Below, one piece after another: positions 24,343 to 32,810 of a DNA stretch of 58,333 nucleotides. Below the pieces are notes generated by a model. It had not been told where the DNA came from, ran no database searches, and saw nothing but the letters and a program-made list of their open reading frames with translations. A program made the translations under genes and the position numbers. The stretch lies in NCBI GenBank assembly GCA_017502165.1, contig JAFVVO010000003.1:1-58333 (forward strand), read 5' to 3'. This stretch comes from Clostridia bacterium. Its GTDB lineage: Bacteria > Bacillota > Clostridia > Christensenellales > QALW01. How positions within the stretch are numbered: position 1 is the stretch's first letter; every line of letters starts with the position of its first letter.

Positions 24343-24780
24343 TTGATTTATACCGAAAAAACCAAATTGGCTTTGAAAATATGCTTTGATGCACATAAGG
24401 AACAGGTGGATAAAAGCGGTGTTCCTTACGTTTTTCATCCGTTTCATTTGGCTGAACAGATGGAAACGGAGGAGACGGTTATCGTTGCGCTGCTTCACGA
24501 CGTGGTGGAGGATTGTGACGTAACGGTGGAGCAGTTGACGGCGTTAGGCTTTGATAAAACGGTTACTGATGCTATAAAATTGTTGACTCACGGCAGCGGT
24601 TTATCTGATGAGGAGTATCTGAGATACGTTAAAATCATAAAGGAAAACCCCGTTGCAAGAATGGTTAAGCTCGCAGATTTAAGGCATAATTCTGATATTA
24701 CGAGGCTTGACAAGGTTGACGAAAAGGCGCTTAAAAGAAGGAATAAATATCTTCAGGCAATAAGCATATTAGAAGAATAG
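24343..24780 (+). CDS. HD-domain hydrolase, Mesh1/SpoT-hydrolase-like
   Basis: A 145-aa protein of the small (p)ppGpp/nucleotide hydrolase type: ALKICFDAHKEQVDKSGVPY, HPFHLAEQM, VALLHDVVEDCDVTVEQL (HD plus ED metal site) and VKLADLRHNSD. The family cleaves the 3'-diphosphate of ppGpp or related NADPH-like substrates. TTG 24343 follows GAGGTGAT and lies downstream of the -10 box, so the in-frame ATG at 24289 cannot be in the transcript. It is a single-gene unit ending at 24816-24846. Confidence 0.82.
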   Translation: MIYTEKTKLALKICFDAHKEQVDKSGVPYVFHPFHLAEQMETEETVIVALLHDVVEDCDVTVEQLTALGFDKTVTDAIKLLTHGSGLSDEEYLRYVKIIKENPVARMVKLADLRHNSDITRLDKVDEKALKRRNKYLQAISILEE

Positions 24781-24815
24781 ATTGTTTTCTAATAACAAAA
24801 AAGTAATAATGCGGA

Positions 24816-24846
24816 CGCTCTATGAAATTTTCATAGAGTGTTTTTT
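24816..24846 (+). terminator. intrinsic terminator
   Basis: CGCTCTATGA (24816-24825) pairs with TCATAGAGTG (24831-24840), followed by T6. Confidence 0.85.
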
Positions 24847-24867
24847 GTTTCTGCAGTTAATCGGATA

Positions 24868-24896
24868 TTGACAACGGGCTGAATATAGTATAAAAT
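24868..24896 (+). promoter_or_regulatory. SigA promoter of the five-gene TIR/ParA/SpeD-like operon
   Basis: Perfect -35 TTGACA (24868-24873), 17-nt spacer, -10 TAAAAT (24891-24896). Confidence 0.85.
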
Positions 24897-24949
24897 AATA
24901 TATATTATATTAAAATGCCGAAATATTGCTAAAAGAAAGGAGGGCGCTT

Positions 24950-26107
24950 GTGAAAGGATACTATACCAAGGAAGAGGTTGTTCAGGAAGGCTTTTTGTTT
25001 ATCAGCTACAAGCACGAGGACAGCAGTGAAACGGTTTACGATACGCTTAACTATCTTTTTGAGCAGGGTGTCAGGTTTTGGTACGATGCTGATTTGGGCG
25101 TAGGAGAGAAGTGGACCGAAATTGCGGAAGGGCTTATTAAGCATCCTAACTGCCGAGGCGTTGTGTTTTTTAACAGTATACCGTCTTTTACAAGTGAGCC
25201 GGTTCACAAGGAGCGTGGCTTTACCCTTGAAAAACAGAAAAAATGCAGAGAAGAAAAAACTCCCTTTTGCATCTTTCCCGTAAACATTGGTCAGCCTTCC
25301 GTTCTTGAGCTAATTAAAGCCGTATTTTATGAAATTAACGATTTAACAAGGCTTAAGAGGGAGTTTCCCATCGAATATATTAAGAATATAACCACTCTGT
25401 TTGACAGCGAAATTATTTACTGTTATGCTGATCCGAATAATAAAGAGGGGTATCGGAGCGACCTTTGCAATATAATTGCCAAAAGTCTTCCTCAGGTTAT
25501 CAACAAAGACGTTGTAAGAATGAAAAAGTTTGAGGATTCGGGTATTCGGCAGGACGGCAAGCGTGCGTACTTCGGAAAATGTGCCGATAAGCAAACGGCG
25601 GACGTGCCTGCGTCACTTTTAAGTAAGGACGGAAGAATTTCCTTAAACGGCAACAATTACATTGTTCAAAACGGAAGCGCTTATACGATTAAGAAAATTC
25701 CGTGGCGTCTGCTTTACTGCAAGGACGATAAATGCGTGCTTATTTCCGAGGAACCCGTAGGCGTAAGAACGGGTGGCGCAGAGCTGAAGCAATGGTTGAC
25801 GGATTCCTTCTTCCCGTTAGCCTTTACCGAGGAGGAAAAGACTCAGGTAGAGGAAATAAGGCTGGCTACCTTGGAGGACGTACAGAAGGCTAAATCAGAG
25901 GAAAAGCTTGTGTTTTTACAATCGGAAATTAATCCCGATGGTCATTGGTGGATAGATTCTATGGCTCACGGGGCGCTTCAAAAGGTTGTAAAAAAGGACG
26001 GAAGGATTTTTGCCGCAGGATATAATATGCGGACGAAAAAATCCGGTGTCAGACCGATAATAGTGGTAAACAATTCGACATTAACGAAAATTATAGAAAA
26101 TTATTGA
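24950..26107 (+). CDS. TIR-DUF6273 fusion protein (gene 1 of the five-gene system)
   Basis: A 385-aa protein. Residues 14-130 are a TIR domain: FLFISYKHEDSSETVYDTLN, GVRFWYDADLGVGEKWTEIA and VVFFNSIPSF, with E88 (SEPVHKERGF) or E94 as candidate catalytic glutamate. The C-terminal third is DUF6273-like: IPWRLLYCKDDKCVLISEEP, LKQWLTDSFFPLAFTEEEK, HWWIDSMAHG and GVRPIIVV. TIR domains in bacterial defence often hydrolyse NAD+. DUF6273 resembles lectin-like or formylglycine-generating folds used for ligand sensing. GTG 24950 follows AAAGGAGGG; the open frame begins earlier at TTG 24926. It heads an operon of five genes. Confidence 0.82.
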   Translation: MKGYYTKEEVVQEGFLFISYKHEDSSETVYDTLNYLFEQGVRFWYDADLGVGEKWTEIAEGLIKHPNCRGVVFFNSIPSFTSEPVHKERGFTLEKQKKCREEKTPFCIFPVNIGQPSVLELIKAVFYEINDLTRLKREFPIEYIKNITTLFDSEIIYCYADPNNKEGYRSDLCNIIAKSLPQVINKDVVRMKKFEDSGIRQDGKRAYFGKCADKQTADVPASLLSKDGRISLNGNNYIVQNGSAYTIKKIPWRLLYCKDDKCVLISEEPVGVRTGGAELKQWLTDSFFPLAFTEEEKTQVEEIRLATLEDVQKAKSEEKLVFLQSEINPDGHWWIDSMAHGALQKVVKKDGRIFAAGYNMRTKKSGVRPIIVVNNSTLTKIIENY

Positions 26108-26128
26108 TTTTGAAACGGAGAAAACATT

Positions 26129-28306
26129 ATGGCAAACGCAAGATTAAAATACGGCGCACTTTATGATGTTATTGACAGCTCGGTAAGTGAGGAAAAGGAA
26201 TCTATTTTCCACACCTATATTGCAAAGGAAGATACGGGCAAACGAATTTTTAAGGAGCTTTATACGAGATTTCAGGCTGATTCCTCAAAGGGTCACGTGG
26301 GCTTCTATATGGACGACGGAAAGCAGATCGGTATTCTTTCACAATGTCAATCCATGCAGGCTCTTATGCTTTTAGCTTCTGAATTCGGCCTTGATTTCGA
26401 CGATGAGCACATTATTGATGCGGAAAAATCAAACCTTACCATTCGTCAGATTATGGATATGGTTATTGAGGATATTATCGAGAGAATTACCGAAGGAACT
26501 GAGGAAAATCAGTACCGTTTTGACGCTTCACCTTACGAAAAGAAGCTTTTTACCGTTCAGTATTCCAACGTTGACACCATTACCTGGGTTGTAACTTCAT
26601 TCCTGCTTGCGCTTAAGTATCACGCAACCATCGGTGAAACTTGTAAATGGGAAAAGCAGCTGGTTGACGTTATTTCTTACGGTCTTCGTTATTTTAACGA
26701 TTCTTTTATTGAAAGTGAGGCGGAGGGCACATCCAATTCACTTAATATCGGTTGGAACTTTACCAAGGACTGTCAGGAGCCTTCGCTTTACTATTCGTTT
26801 ACCGTTTGCGAATGCTTTGTTGACTTCTTTACCACCTTTGAAGAGTATTTATCGTATAAGGAGGCCGACAGAGATTTCAAAATGTACGGTCTTCCCGTTG
26901 ACAAGAACCTTGCCGCTAACTTTAAGAAGCATCAGCAGACCTTTGAAAAGCTGACCAAGGAGGGCGACCGCGGATACGACAAGAAGACCGGCAAGAAGCT
27001 TGCTCAGTATGATGAGTATAATGAGCTTAAAATGCGTTATTGTGAAATCAATAACGGTCTTGACAGCATTGAAAACACCTTCTACGGCGAGCTTGAAGCA
27101 AAATGTAAGCGCGTAGCAAAGGAAATCTGGAGACTTGCCAAGGGCGAGCTGGCAGATGCATTCTTCTATAACGACCTTCATACCACTATTTCTGAAGATG
27201 AAATCGGCATGGCAACCACCTCCGACGCATTGTTTAACACCGTTTATATTATCAATATTCTTCTTGACTCAGGTCTTGACGAGGATTTCAAAAAGGATAT
27301 TGAAATTGCAAGAAGCGCCGGCGACAACGAGGCGGCGGCAGATGCAGAGCGTGAATACAACAACTTGTTTGAATCCTGCCAGATGGCAGTTCAGAAGGCG
27401 TTCAGAACTTATGAAAAGCTTCAGAACAACGGAAAGGAATACATTGTTGACCAGTTCCTTGTAGGTTTCAACGAAAACTTTACTGTTCACAGAAATCTTA
27501 TTAAAGATCTGCGAAAGCGCCGTATGAGAGTTTTCTCCTTGATGCCTCTTCTGATTCATACAAACAACGTTATAAGTGAATATCTTATCCAGTATCCTCA
27601 GATCAATATGAGAAAATATCTTGGATATATTCTTGAAAACCGTTTTGAAGAAAATAACAAGAGTAAGTGGATTTGGGAAAAGGACGGCTATTTCAGTTGC
27701 AGTAACTACTACTATATTTCCGCTCTCGGTGAGTTCTACGCTTATTACGAAAAGTATGAAAGCAAGTTCATTGATAACTACGTTCGTAACGAAGAATACG
27801 AAGCAAAAATTATTAAGCAGACAGAAGAAATGCTTCTTTCTTCGTCAGGTAAATTAGGTGAGCTGGAGCGTGAAATTCAGCGTCGCGACCTGGAAATCAA
27901 GCATCTGAACGAATTGATTCAGAACGTTTCCAAGCCCATTGAGGACGCGGTTATTGAGGTAACCACCGAAAAAATTAAGCAGCTTTTCCCCGAAATGCTT
28001 TGCGATTTCCTTCGTAATGCGGCTTCTGGCCTGACGGTTTCTGCAATAGATAACACTGAGCTTCAGGATGAGCATACGGAATTTGCAGATGCTCTCGGAG
28101 ATTTGCTCGTGGCGGTTATCAGCAAGCAGATTTACGACGCTATCCGTCCTGCAACGCTTTCTAAGGACGAGCAGAACATTAAGTACCGTCAGCTTGAAAA
28201 GCATATCAGAGACGATTTCAGCGAGCTGTTGTTCAACTACGTATATGCAGTTAAGAACAGTCCCATTCACAGCAGTCAGCTTTTTGAATCAAACAAAGGA
28301 GAATAA
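26129..28306 (+). CDS. 725-aa helical protein, possible alpha/alpha-toroid with coiled coil (gene 2)
   Basis: No named family is recognised. The N-terminal ~300 residues have repeating helical hairpins (QSMQALMLLASEFGLDFDDE, NVDTITWVVTSFLLALKYH, LNIGWNFTKDCQEPSLYYSF) of the kind seen in alpha/alpha-toroids such as terpenoid-cyclase-like domains; this is a visual impression only. A coiled coil covers about residues 566-595 (GELEREIQRRDLEIKHLNEL). The C-terminus is helical and acidic. ATG 26129 has GGAG 8-9 nt upstream. It follows the TIR gene by 21 nt and precedes the ATPase by 6 nt, so co-expression is certain within the limits of sequence. Confidence 0.6.
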   Translation: MANARLKYGALYDVIDSSVSEEKESIFHTYIAKEDTGKRIFKELYTRFQADSSKGHVGFYMDDGKQIGILSQCQSMQALMLLASEFGLDFDDEHIIDAEKSNLTIRQIMDMVIEDIIERITEGTEENQYRFDASPYEKKLFTVQYSNVDTITWVVTSFLLALKYHATIGETCKWEKQLVDVISYGLRYFNDSFIESEAEGTSNSLNIGWNFTKDCQEPSLYYSFTVCECFVDFFTTFEEYLSYKEADRDFKMYGLPVDKNLAANFKKHQQTFEKLTKEGDRGYDKKTGKKLAQYDEYNELKMRYCEINNGLDSIENTFYGELEAKCKRVAKEIWRLAKGELADAFFYNDLHTTISEDEIGMATTSDALFNTVYIINILLDSGLDEDFKKDIEIARSAGDNEAAADAEREYNNLFESCQMAVQKAFRTYEKLQNNGKEYIVDQFLVGFNENFTVHRNLIKDLRKRRMRVFSLMPLLIHTNNVISEYLIQYPQINMRKYLGYILENRFEENNKSKWIWEKDGYFSCSNYYYISALGEFYAYYEKYESKFIDNYVRNEEYEAKIIKQTEEMLLSSSGKLGELEREIQRRDLEIKHLNELIQNVSKPIEDAVIEVTTEKIKQLFPEMLCDFLRNAASGLTVSAIDNTELQDEHTEFADALGDLLVAVISKQIYDAIRPATLSKDEQNIKYRQLEKHIRDDFSELLFNYVYAVKNSPIHSSQLFESNKGE

Positions 28307-28312
28307 GCTTAA

Positions 28313-29248
28313 ATGAAAACAATATCATTCTTTTCTTATAAGGGCGGCGCAGGAAGAAGCACCTTAGCTTATAACGTTATTCCGATTCTTGCAAAGGATT
28401 ATTTCCGTCCTACTGCAGAAAGTCCCATAATCGTGGTTGATACTGACGTTGATAGCTGCGGTATGTCATATTTGCTTGGCGCTGAGGAGCAGGTTACTGA
28501 TAATAACTGTATTCAGTATTTGCTAGGCAACCCCTTCAGCACAAGAAGATGCGACAGTATCAGCGAGCATCCCTTCCTTAAAAATCTGATTCCCGTGGGA
28601 AATGCTTACGGATACCCCGATAACGACGCCATTTTGCTTTTACCTGCAAAGGATAACAAAAATATCAGCAAGGACGGCAAAAATAACTATGCCGAAGCGG
28701 GCGGACTTTCCTTTATGGAATCAATGAAGGGCTTTTTAGACGTTTGCGACGAGTATTTTGACGTTCCTGCGGTTATATTCGACTCTTCCGTTGGTAATAC
28801 GGCTTTAGCAAACATTTCCAACGAAATGGCTAGCATTATCGTTTGCGTAATGCGTCCTACAATTCAGTTTGTAAACGGTACAAGACGTTACCTTGTTGAC
28901 TTTGAAGAGGGCGAAAAATTCAGTGGCGGCGGAAAGGAAATCGTTCTCGTTCCCAACGTTATTCCCGATAAGGAAATAACCATCGGCAACGCGGTTTATC
29001 CCGATGCGGCTATTGATAAAATTATCAATACCTTCGTTAACTCAAACGTTTTCAAAAACAGTCCCAATAACACGTACCATATGGATATGCTTGACCCGGA
29101 GGAGTTTGGTATTCCTATGGTTGACAGCTTTATGTACGTTGAGGGTCAATTACTTAACAAAAAGAATTATTACGGTAACGAGGAGTTAGTTCTCGGCAGA
29201 TACAGAAAGCTTGCCAGAATTATTAACGAAATAGATTCCGAATATTGA
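28313..29248 (+). CDS. ParA/MinD-like P-loop ATPase with KGGAGRST motif (gene 3)
   Basis: A 311-aa deviant-Walker ATPase. The P-loop is FFSYKGGAGRSTLAYNV: K10 is the signature lysine, but the canonical lysine before Ser/Thr is Arg15. Walker A' region VVDTDVDSCGMSYLLG (about 42-57), switch-type segment VIFDSSVGNTALANISNEMA and IVCVMRPTIQFVNGTRRYL follow the MinD/ParA order, and VLVPNVIPD ends the fold. Such ATPases position complexes or gate assembly on membranes or nucleoid. The RBS is AAAGGAG at the end of gene 2. No ParB-like partner is in this operon. Confidence 0.82.
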   Translation: MKTISFFSYKGGAGRSTLAYNVIPILAKDYFRPTAESPIIVVDTDVDSCGMSYLLGAEEQVTDNNCIQYLLGNPFSTRRCDSISEHPFLKNLIPVGNAYGYPDNDAILLLPAKDNKNISKDGKNNYAEAGGLSFMESMKGFLDVCDEYFDVPAVIFDSSVGNTALANISNEMASIIVCVMRPTIQFVNGTRRYLVDFEEGEKFSGGGKEIVLVPNVIPDKEITIGNAVYPDAAIDKIINTFVNSNVFKNSPNNTYHMDMLDPEEFGIPMVDSFMYVEGQLLNKKNYYGNEELVLGRYRKLARIINEIDSEY

Positions 29249-29263
29249 TGGAGGAAAGACGGT

Positions 29264-31555
29264 ATGTCTGAAAATAATTTCGGAGAAAAGCAACAGCTTA
29301 TAAGCAAAATTGAAAAGTTTTTCGACAGAAGCGTCAGCAAGAACGTTATGCGTTACGTTTTAGGCGGAACGAAGGTTTCCCGCTACGTAACCAGATTGCG
29401 CGATTATCCTGCGTACTTTAATAACGTTTTCTCTCTTGCGTTTATTTTTGCATACGGTTGCTTGCGATATGATAACGATAGCGACCGTCCTCAGAATTTA
29501 GAATTTACTAAGCAAAATTCACTCAGAATTGTTAACAGTCTGAAAAAAGCATATATTCAGTATCCCGTAAGCACGGAGCTGGTTCAGTTCGTTTTATCTG
29601 ATATTCAGTTTGAAATGCTTCAGGGCGGAGACGAGAAGATTTACGAGGTTTTCGGCAAAATATGTAATTTCAGAAGCCTTAAATATTCCATTTCAAAATA
29701 TTATAAGGTTATTTATGAATGGAGAGGCGCCCCTTCAAGATTCAAGATGAATGAGGAAGAAATCCTTGAGATGTTCTACAACTTGCTTAAGTGTATGACC
29801 TTCTTAAGAAATTACGATATTGTTCTTGAAGACGGTTTATGCTCCTTTGTAGATAAAGAAGCGGCGGAATTTGACGATTTTGATGCACCGTATTCCTTGA
29901 TTCCTGCGTATCACATTGTTCATTTCCCTGAAGAATATATGAACGTGTTTTCGCTTTATTCGGCAGAAATGCACGAGACAACAGAGGGAAAGTATCTTAA
30001 CCTTACATACGTTACCGGTGACGGCTTTAATTCGCTTCGTTATACGGTGGGTGAGAGCAAGCCTGATGACGTTGAGGAGGAAGCGTTTATCGAAGCTTCA
30101 GCAAACGATTACTATTACGAGATTTTTGGTGAGGATTGGGAATATACCACCGAGCAAAAGGCAAAAAAGAACAATAGCTTTATTGACCAGGTGCACACCA
30201 TCAATTATAAGTACATAAAAAACCTTGCTCTTGCAATTTCTGACGCCATAAGCATTAACCGCGGTACAAAGGGAGCTTTGTATTCACAGTTCCGCAAGCG
30301 GTATAAGGATATTTTTAGGGACGTTGAGGAGCGGCTTGAGGCTGAGGCGGATATTGAATGCATAAAGCTTGATTGGGATAGCATTATAGTTATGCTTTTG
30401 ATTGAATCAAGCCCCACAAGCGTTCTTGAAACCTTGTTTAAGGAAAACAGACAGACCTTTATTACCGTTGCGGAAAATCTTTGCAAGCGTATTGATAATC
30501 CCGATTTGCCCTTCTATTCAAAGAAGCCTGACGAGTTGGACACAATGGTTAATAATATTATTCAGACGAAGCTGGTTATGGGTGAGACCGGCGGTATAGG
30601 AATGATTTCCAAAAATCAGACCAGCCAACGCTTGCGTGCCCGCGCGGAAGCCTTGCTTATAGTTTCGTCGCTTTCGTTTATTCACGAGCAGAATATGGAG
30701 GAAAAGACCATCTGCGCCGGAAATATTTATGATAACATTTCCTTTCTGAATAAAATAGTAAGTGAATATTCTGCCGAGCAAAAAATTAAGTATACCGGTA
30801 CTATTTTAGGTGAAACCTTTCGACATTTAGTATGTTTCTACAAGGGCGTGCTTGCTTATGGTGAAAAGAAGGCTGAATACGATGCGGCATATTATAATAG
30901 CTTCTTTTCTGATGCGCAAATAGCTTCCGAACAGAAAAAAATGCAAAAGGATTTCTTTTCTGCCGCAAAGGCTGAGGCGGAATTCCTTAAGCAGTATAGC
31001 TCGGATGACCTTGATGGCATTAAGAATATGATTCAGCGGTTTATCGGCTTGTGCGAGGACTGCAGCTCATCAATTAACAATGCAGGGGCGTACAGTCATA
31101 AGATTTTTGCCGTTTTAGGTAAATACGATTTACTTAATTTATCCGAGTTCAGAAACTACGTTGAGCTGTTTTTGAATAAATATAACGAAATCAACGAGGA
31201 TAACGTTGATAAGTGGATTGCCTTTACCCTTGATACCTTAAAATATTTGCGAAACGGAAGCTTCAAAAACACTGAAGGCTCCTTCTTTAAGGCGGTTTAT
31301 CCCTTTGCGGCAACGTACAATAAGGGCAATGAAAACTATGACGGTCACCGCACGGTTACCTTCAAGCTTAATTTTGACGTTGACGGTGATGAGAAGGCGG
31401 ACGAGGCAGAATATATTAACGTTTTAACAGAGTTTTCATATAACACTACCAACGTTTTCTATTGCTTGCCAAACGTTCTTCGGGCTAACAAAAGATGGTG
31501 GATTGACCCTCTTTTAATAAGCTTTAAGGAATTTAATGATATTTTTGAGGAGTAA
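29264..31555 (+). CDS. 763-aa protein of unknown function (gene 4)
   Basis: A large, mostly helical protein without a recognised domain. Helical segments dominate, for example RIVNSLKKAYIQYPVSTELV and INYKYIKNLALAISDAISIN. The C-terminus has an acidic β-type segment with FDVDGDEKADEAEYI, which resembles a Ca-binding loop but may be coincidental, followed by NVFYCLPNVLRANKRWWIDP. No signal peptide or membrane helix is seen. ATG 29264 follows GGAGGAAAGACGGT, 15 nt after the ATPase stop. It is part of the same operon and could be the scaffold or sensor of the system; this is inference. Confidence 0.6.
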   Translation: MSENNFGEKQQLISKIEKFFDRSVSKNVMRYVLGGTKVSRYVTRLRDYPAYFNNVFSLAFIFAYGCLRYDNDSDRPQNLEFTKQNSLRIVNSLKKAYIQYPVSTELVQFVLSDIQFEMLQGGDEKIYEVFGKICNFRSLKYSISKYYKVIYEWRGAPSRFKMNEEEILEMFYNLLKCMTFLRNYDIVLEDGLCSFVDKEAAEFDDFDAPYSLIPAYHIVHFPEEYMNVFSLYSAEMHETTEGKYLNLTYVTGDGFNSLRYTVGESKPDDVEEEAFIEASANDYYYEIFGEDWEYTTEQKAKKNNSFIDQVHTINYKYIKNLALAISDAISINRGTKGALYSQFRKRYKDIFRDVEERLEAEADIECIKLDWDSIIVMLLIESSPTSVLETLFKENRQTFITVAENLCKRIDNPDLPFYSKKPDELDTMVNNIIQTKLVMGETGGIGMISKNQTSQRLRARAEALLIVSSLSFIHEQNMEEKTICAGNIYDNISFLNKIVSEYSAEQKIKYTGTILGETFRHLVCFYKGVLAYGEKKAEYDAAYYNSFFSDAQIASEQKKMQKDFFSAAKAEAEFLKQYSSDDLDGIKNMIQRFIGLCEDCSSSINNAGAYSHKIFAVLGKYDLLNLSEFRNYVELFLNKYNEINEDNVDKWIAFTLDTLKYLRNGSFKNTEGSFFKAVYPFAATYNKGNENYDGHRTVTFKLNFDVDGDEKADEAEYINVLTEFSYNTTNVFYCLPNVLRANKRWWIDPLLISFKEFNDIFEE

Positions 31556-31558
31556 TTA

Positions 31559-32362
31559 ATGATTGCTAACAGACATTATATGCTTGATGCATACGGTTGT
31601 GTTTTCGAGCAGGCAAACAGTATTTTAGGTGTTAACGATTTACTGGTGCAGATAACTAACGAATTGGATATGGAGCCGATTATGCCTCCGTTTTTGATTC
31701 CCTTTTATTACTGTAAGGACGCGGAAGACGTGGGTGTAAGCGCCTATTGTATATGCGCTAACGGTTCACACGTTACCATTCACACCTTTCCGTACCGTTC
31801 CTGCTATTTCGTAGATATTCTGACCGATAAATTCTTTACCGAGGCGGACGTTACAAATAAAATCTGCAACCAGATTTATGCATCATCCATAACCACCAAC
31901 GTGGTGGACCGTCGTGAGTTTGACGGATTTGACGGTCTTATTGACCAGGGTAATGACTTTGGACCTCACTATATGATTACCATTGAGGATATTGATATTA
32001 CCTTTGAGGATATGTTCTCCTGGCTTGACCAGATTGCGCCCAAAATTAATATGCAGGCTATTTCGAGACCTTACGTTATTTTCGATAAGGTAAATAATCC
32101 TTCGTATATTTCCGGCGTGCTGGTGGTGGCACAAAGCCATATAGCCTTTCACTATTCCATTGAGGAAAGAAAGGCTAACCTTGATATTTTCTCCTGCAGT
32201 TTCCTCGAAAACGGACTGGTAGAGGAAATTTTGCATCAGTCCTTTGGCGGAAAAGAGCGTATGAGCTTGTTCGCAAGGGGAAGTAAGCACCGTATCCAGT
32301 GCCAGAACAGGTCAAGGCAGTCCCGTATCGAAAAGGAAGAGGCCTGGAGAAGTAATATATAA
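31559..32362 (+). CDS. duplicated S-adenosylmethionine-decarboxylase-like protein (gene 5)
   Basis: A 267-aa protein with two half domains resembling SpeD. N-half: ANGSHVTIHTFPYRSCYFVD (67-86), aligning with the SpeD core SESHxTIHTWPE. Ser70 is at the pyruvoyl serine, but Gly replaces Glu before it and the catalytic Cys position is not Cys (ILTDK). C-half: VVAQSHIAFHYSIEERKANL and DIFSCSF (189-215), with Ser193, His198 and Cys213 in the right order. SpeD enzymes self-cleave before that Ser to form a pyruvoyl cofactor and decarboxylate AdoMet. Whether either half does so is unknown. The ATG lies 3 nt after the gene 4 stop. A basic tail (KHRIQCQNRSRQSR) ends the protein. Confidence 0.65.
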   Translation: MIANRHYMLDAYGCVFEQANSILGVNDLLVQITNELDMEPIMPPFLIPFYYCKDAEDVGVSAYCICANGSHVTIHTFPYRSCYFVDILTDKFFTEADVTNKICNQIYASSITTNVVDRREFDGFDGLIDQGNDFGPHYMITIEDIDITFEDMFSWLDQIAPKINMQAISRPYVIFDKVNNPSYISGVLVVAQSHIAFHYSIEERKANLDIFSCSFLENGLVEEILHQSFGGKERMSLFARGSKHRIQCQNRSRQSRIEKEEAWRSNI

Positions 32363-32378
32363 AAAATAAAAATTGTTC

Positions 32379-32417
32379 ATTTGGGCATCTTCGGTTTTGA
32401 AGATGCCCCAAATTATT
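32379..32417 (+). terminator. terminator of the five-gene operon
   Basis: ATTTGGGCATCTTC (32379-32392) pairs with GAAGATGCCCCAAAT (one bulged C), with a GGTTTT loop and a TATTTT tail. Confidence 0.85.
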
Positions 32418-32460
32418 TTGCGCGGCAGAAAGGTGCCCAAAAATGAAAAAACACCGATAT

Positions 32461-32589
32461 TTACACTCGTTCAGCTCTTGCGTCTGCCCTTGAAAGTGTG
32501 AGGCAGATTTCATTTGCAAGGTGAAGCTGAGAAATACCTTTTTCTTTACGCAAAAGTTTAATTGTACTACCCGTTACGTAACTATTCAT
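32461..32589 (-). pseudogene. truncated XRE-family regulator (42 aa remnant)
   Basis: From ATG 32589 the minus strand encodes MNSYVTGSTIKLLRKEKGIS and QLHLANEI, the start of a typical Clostridial XRE regulator (MnnYvtGxtIkxLRexkgxTQxxLAexl). It then degenerates (CLTLSRADARAERV) and stops at 32461 before the second helix of the HTH. It is a decayed gene, divergent from the YhcH-like stub. Confidence 0.6.
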
Positions 32590-32672
32590 TAAAATCTTCT
32601 ATTCTTTTATGAAGATAATATACCTTATGTAAGGCAAAATCAATCTACGATGCGTTGAATGATAAAATTTTA

Positions 32673-32701
32673 TTGTGTAGTAGGTATGCTTGTGATATAA
32701 T
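32673..32701 (+). promoter_or_regulatory. intact promoter in front of a gene stub
   Basis: TTGTGT (32673-32678), 17 nt, TATAAT (32696-32701), with an extended TGTGA. It drives only a 15-codon remnant. Confidence 0.7.
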
Positions 32702-32737
32702 AAATTAAACAATTCTACGCAAACAAGGAGATAAATT

Positions 32738-32785
32738 ATGATTGTTGACCACGTTCGCAACAGAGAAAAATATTATTTTTCTTGA
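32738..32785 (+). pseudogene. 15-codon remnant resembling the start of a YhcH/YjgK/YiaL gene
   Basis: ATG 32738 has a good RBS (AAGGAGATAAATT) and reads MIVDHVRNREKYYFS then TGA. The first residues fit the N-terminus of YhcH/YjgK/YiaL (MIxDxLxNxxKYF). The rest of the gene is missing. The stop overlaps the -35 of the next promoter. Fifteen residues are weak evidence for the family. Confidence 0.45.
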
Positions 32786-32810
32786 AGTAGAATAGAAATA
32801 ATGCTATAAT
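32782..32810 (+). promoter_or_regulatory. SigA promoter of the zinc-ribbon membrane protein gene
   Basis: TTGAAG (32782-32787), 17 nt, TATAAT (32805-32810). Confidence 0.8.
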
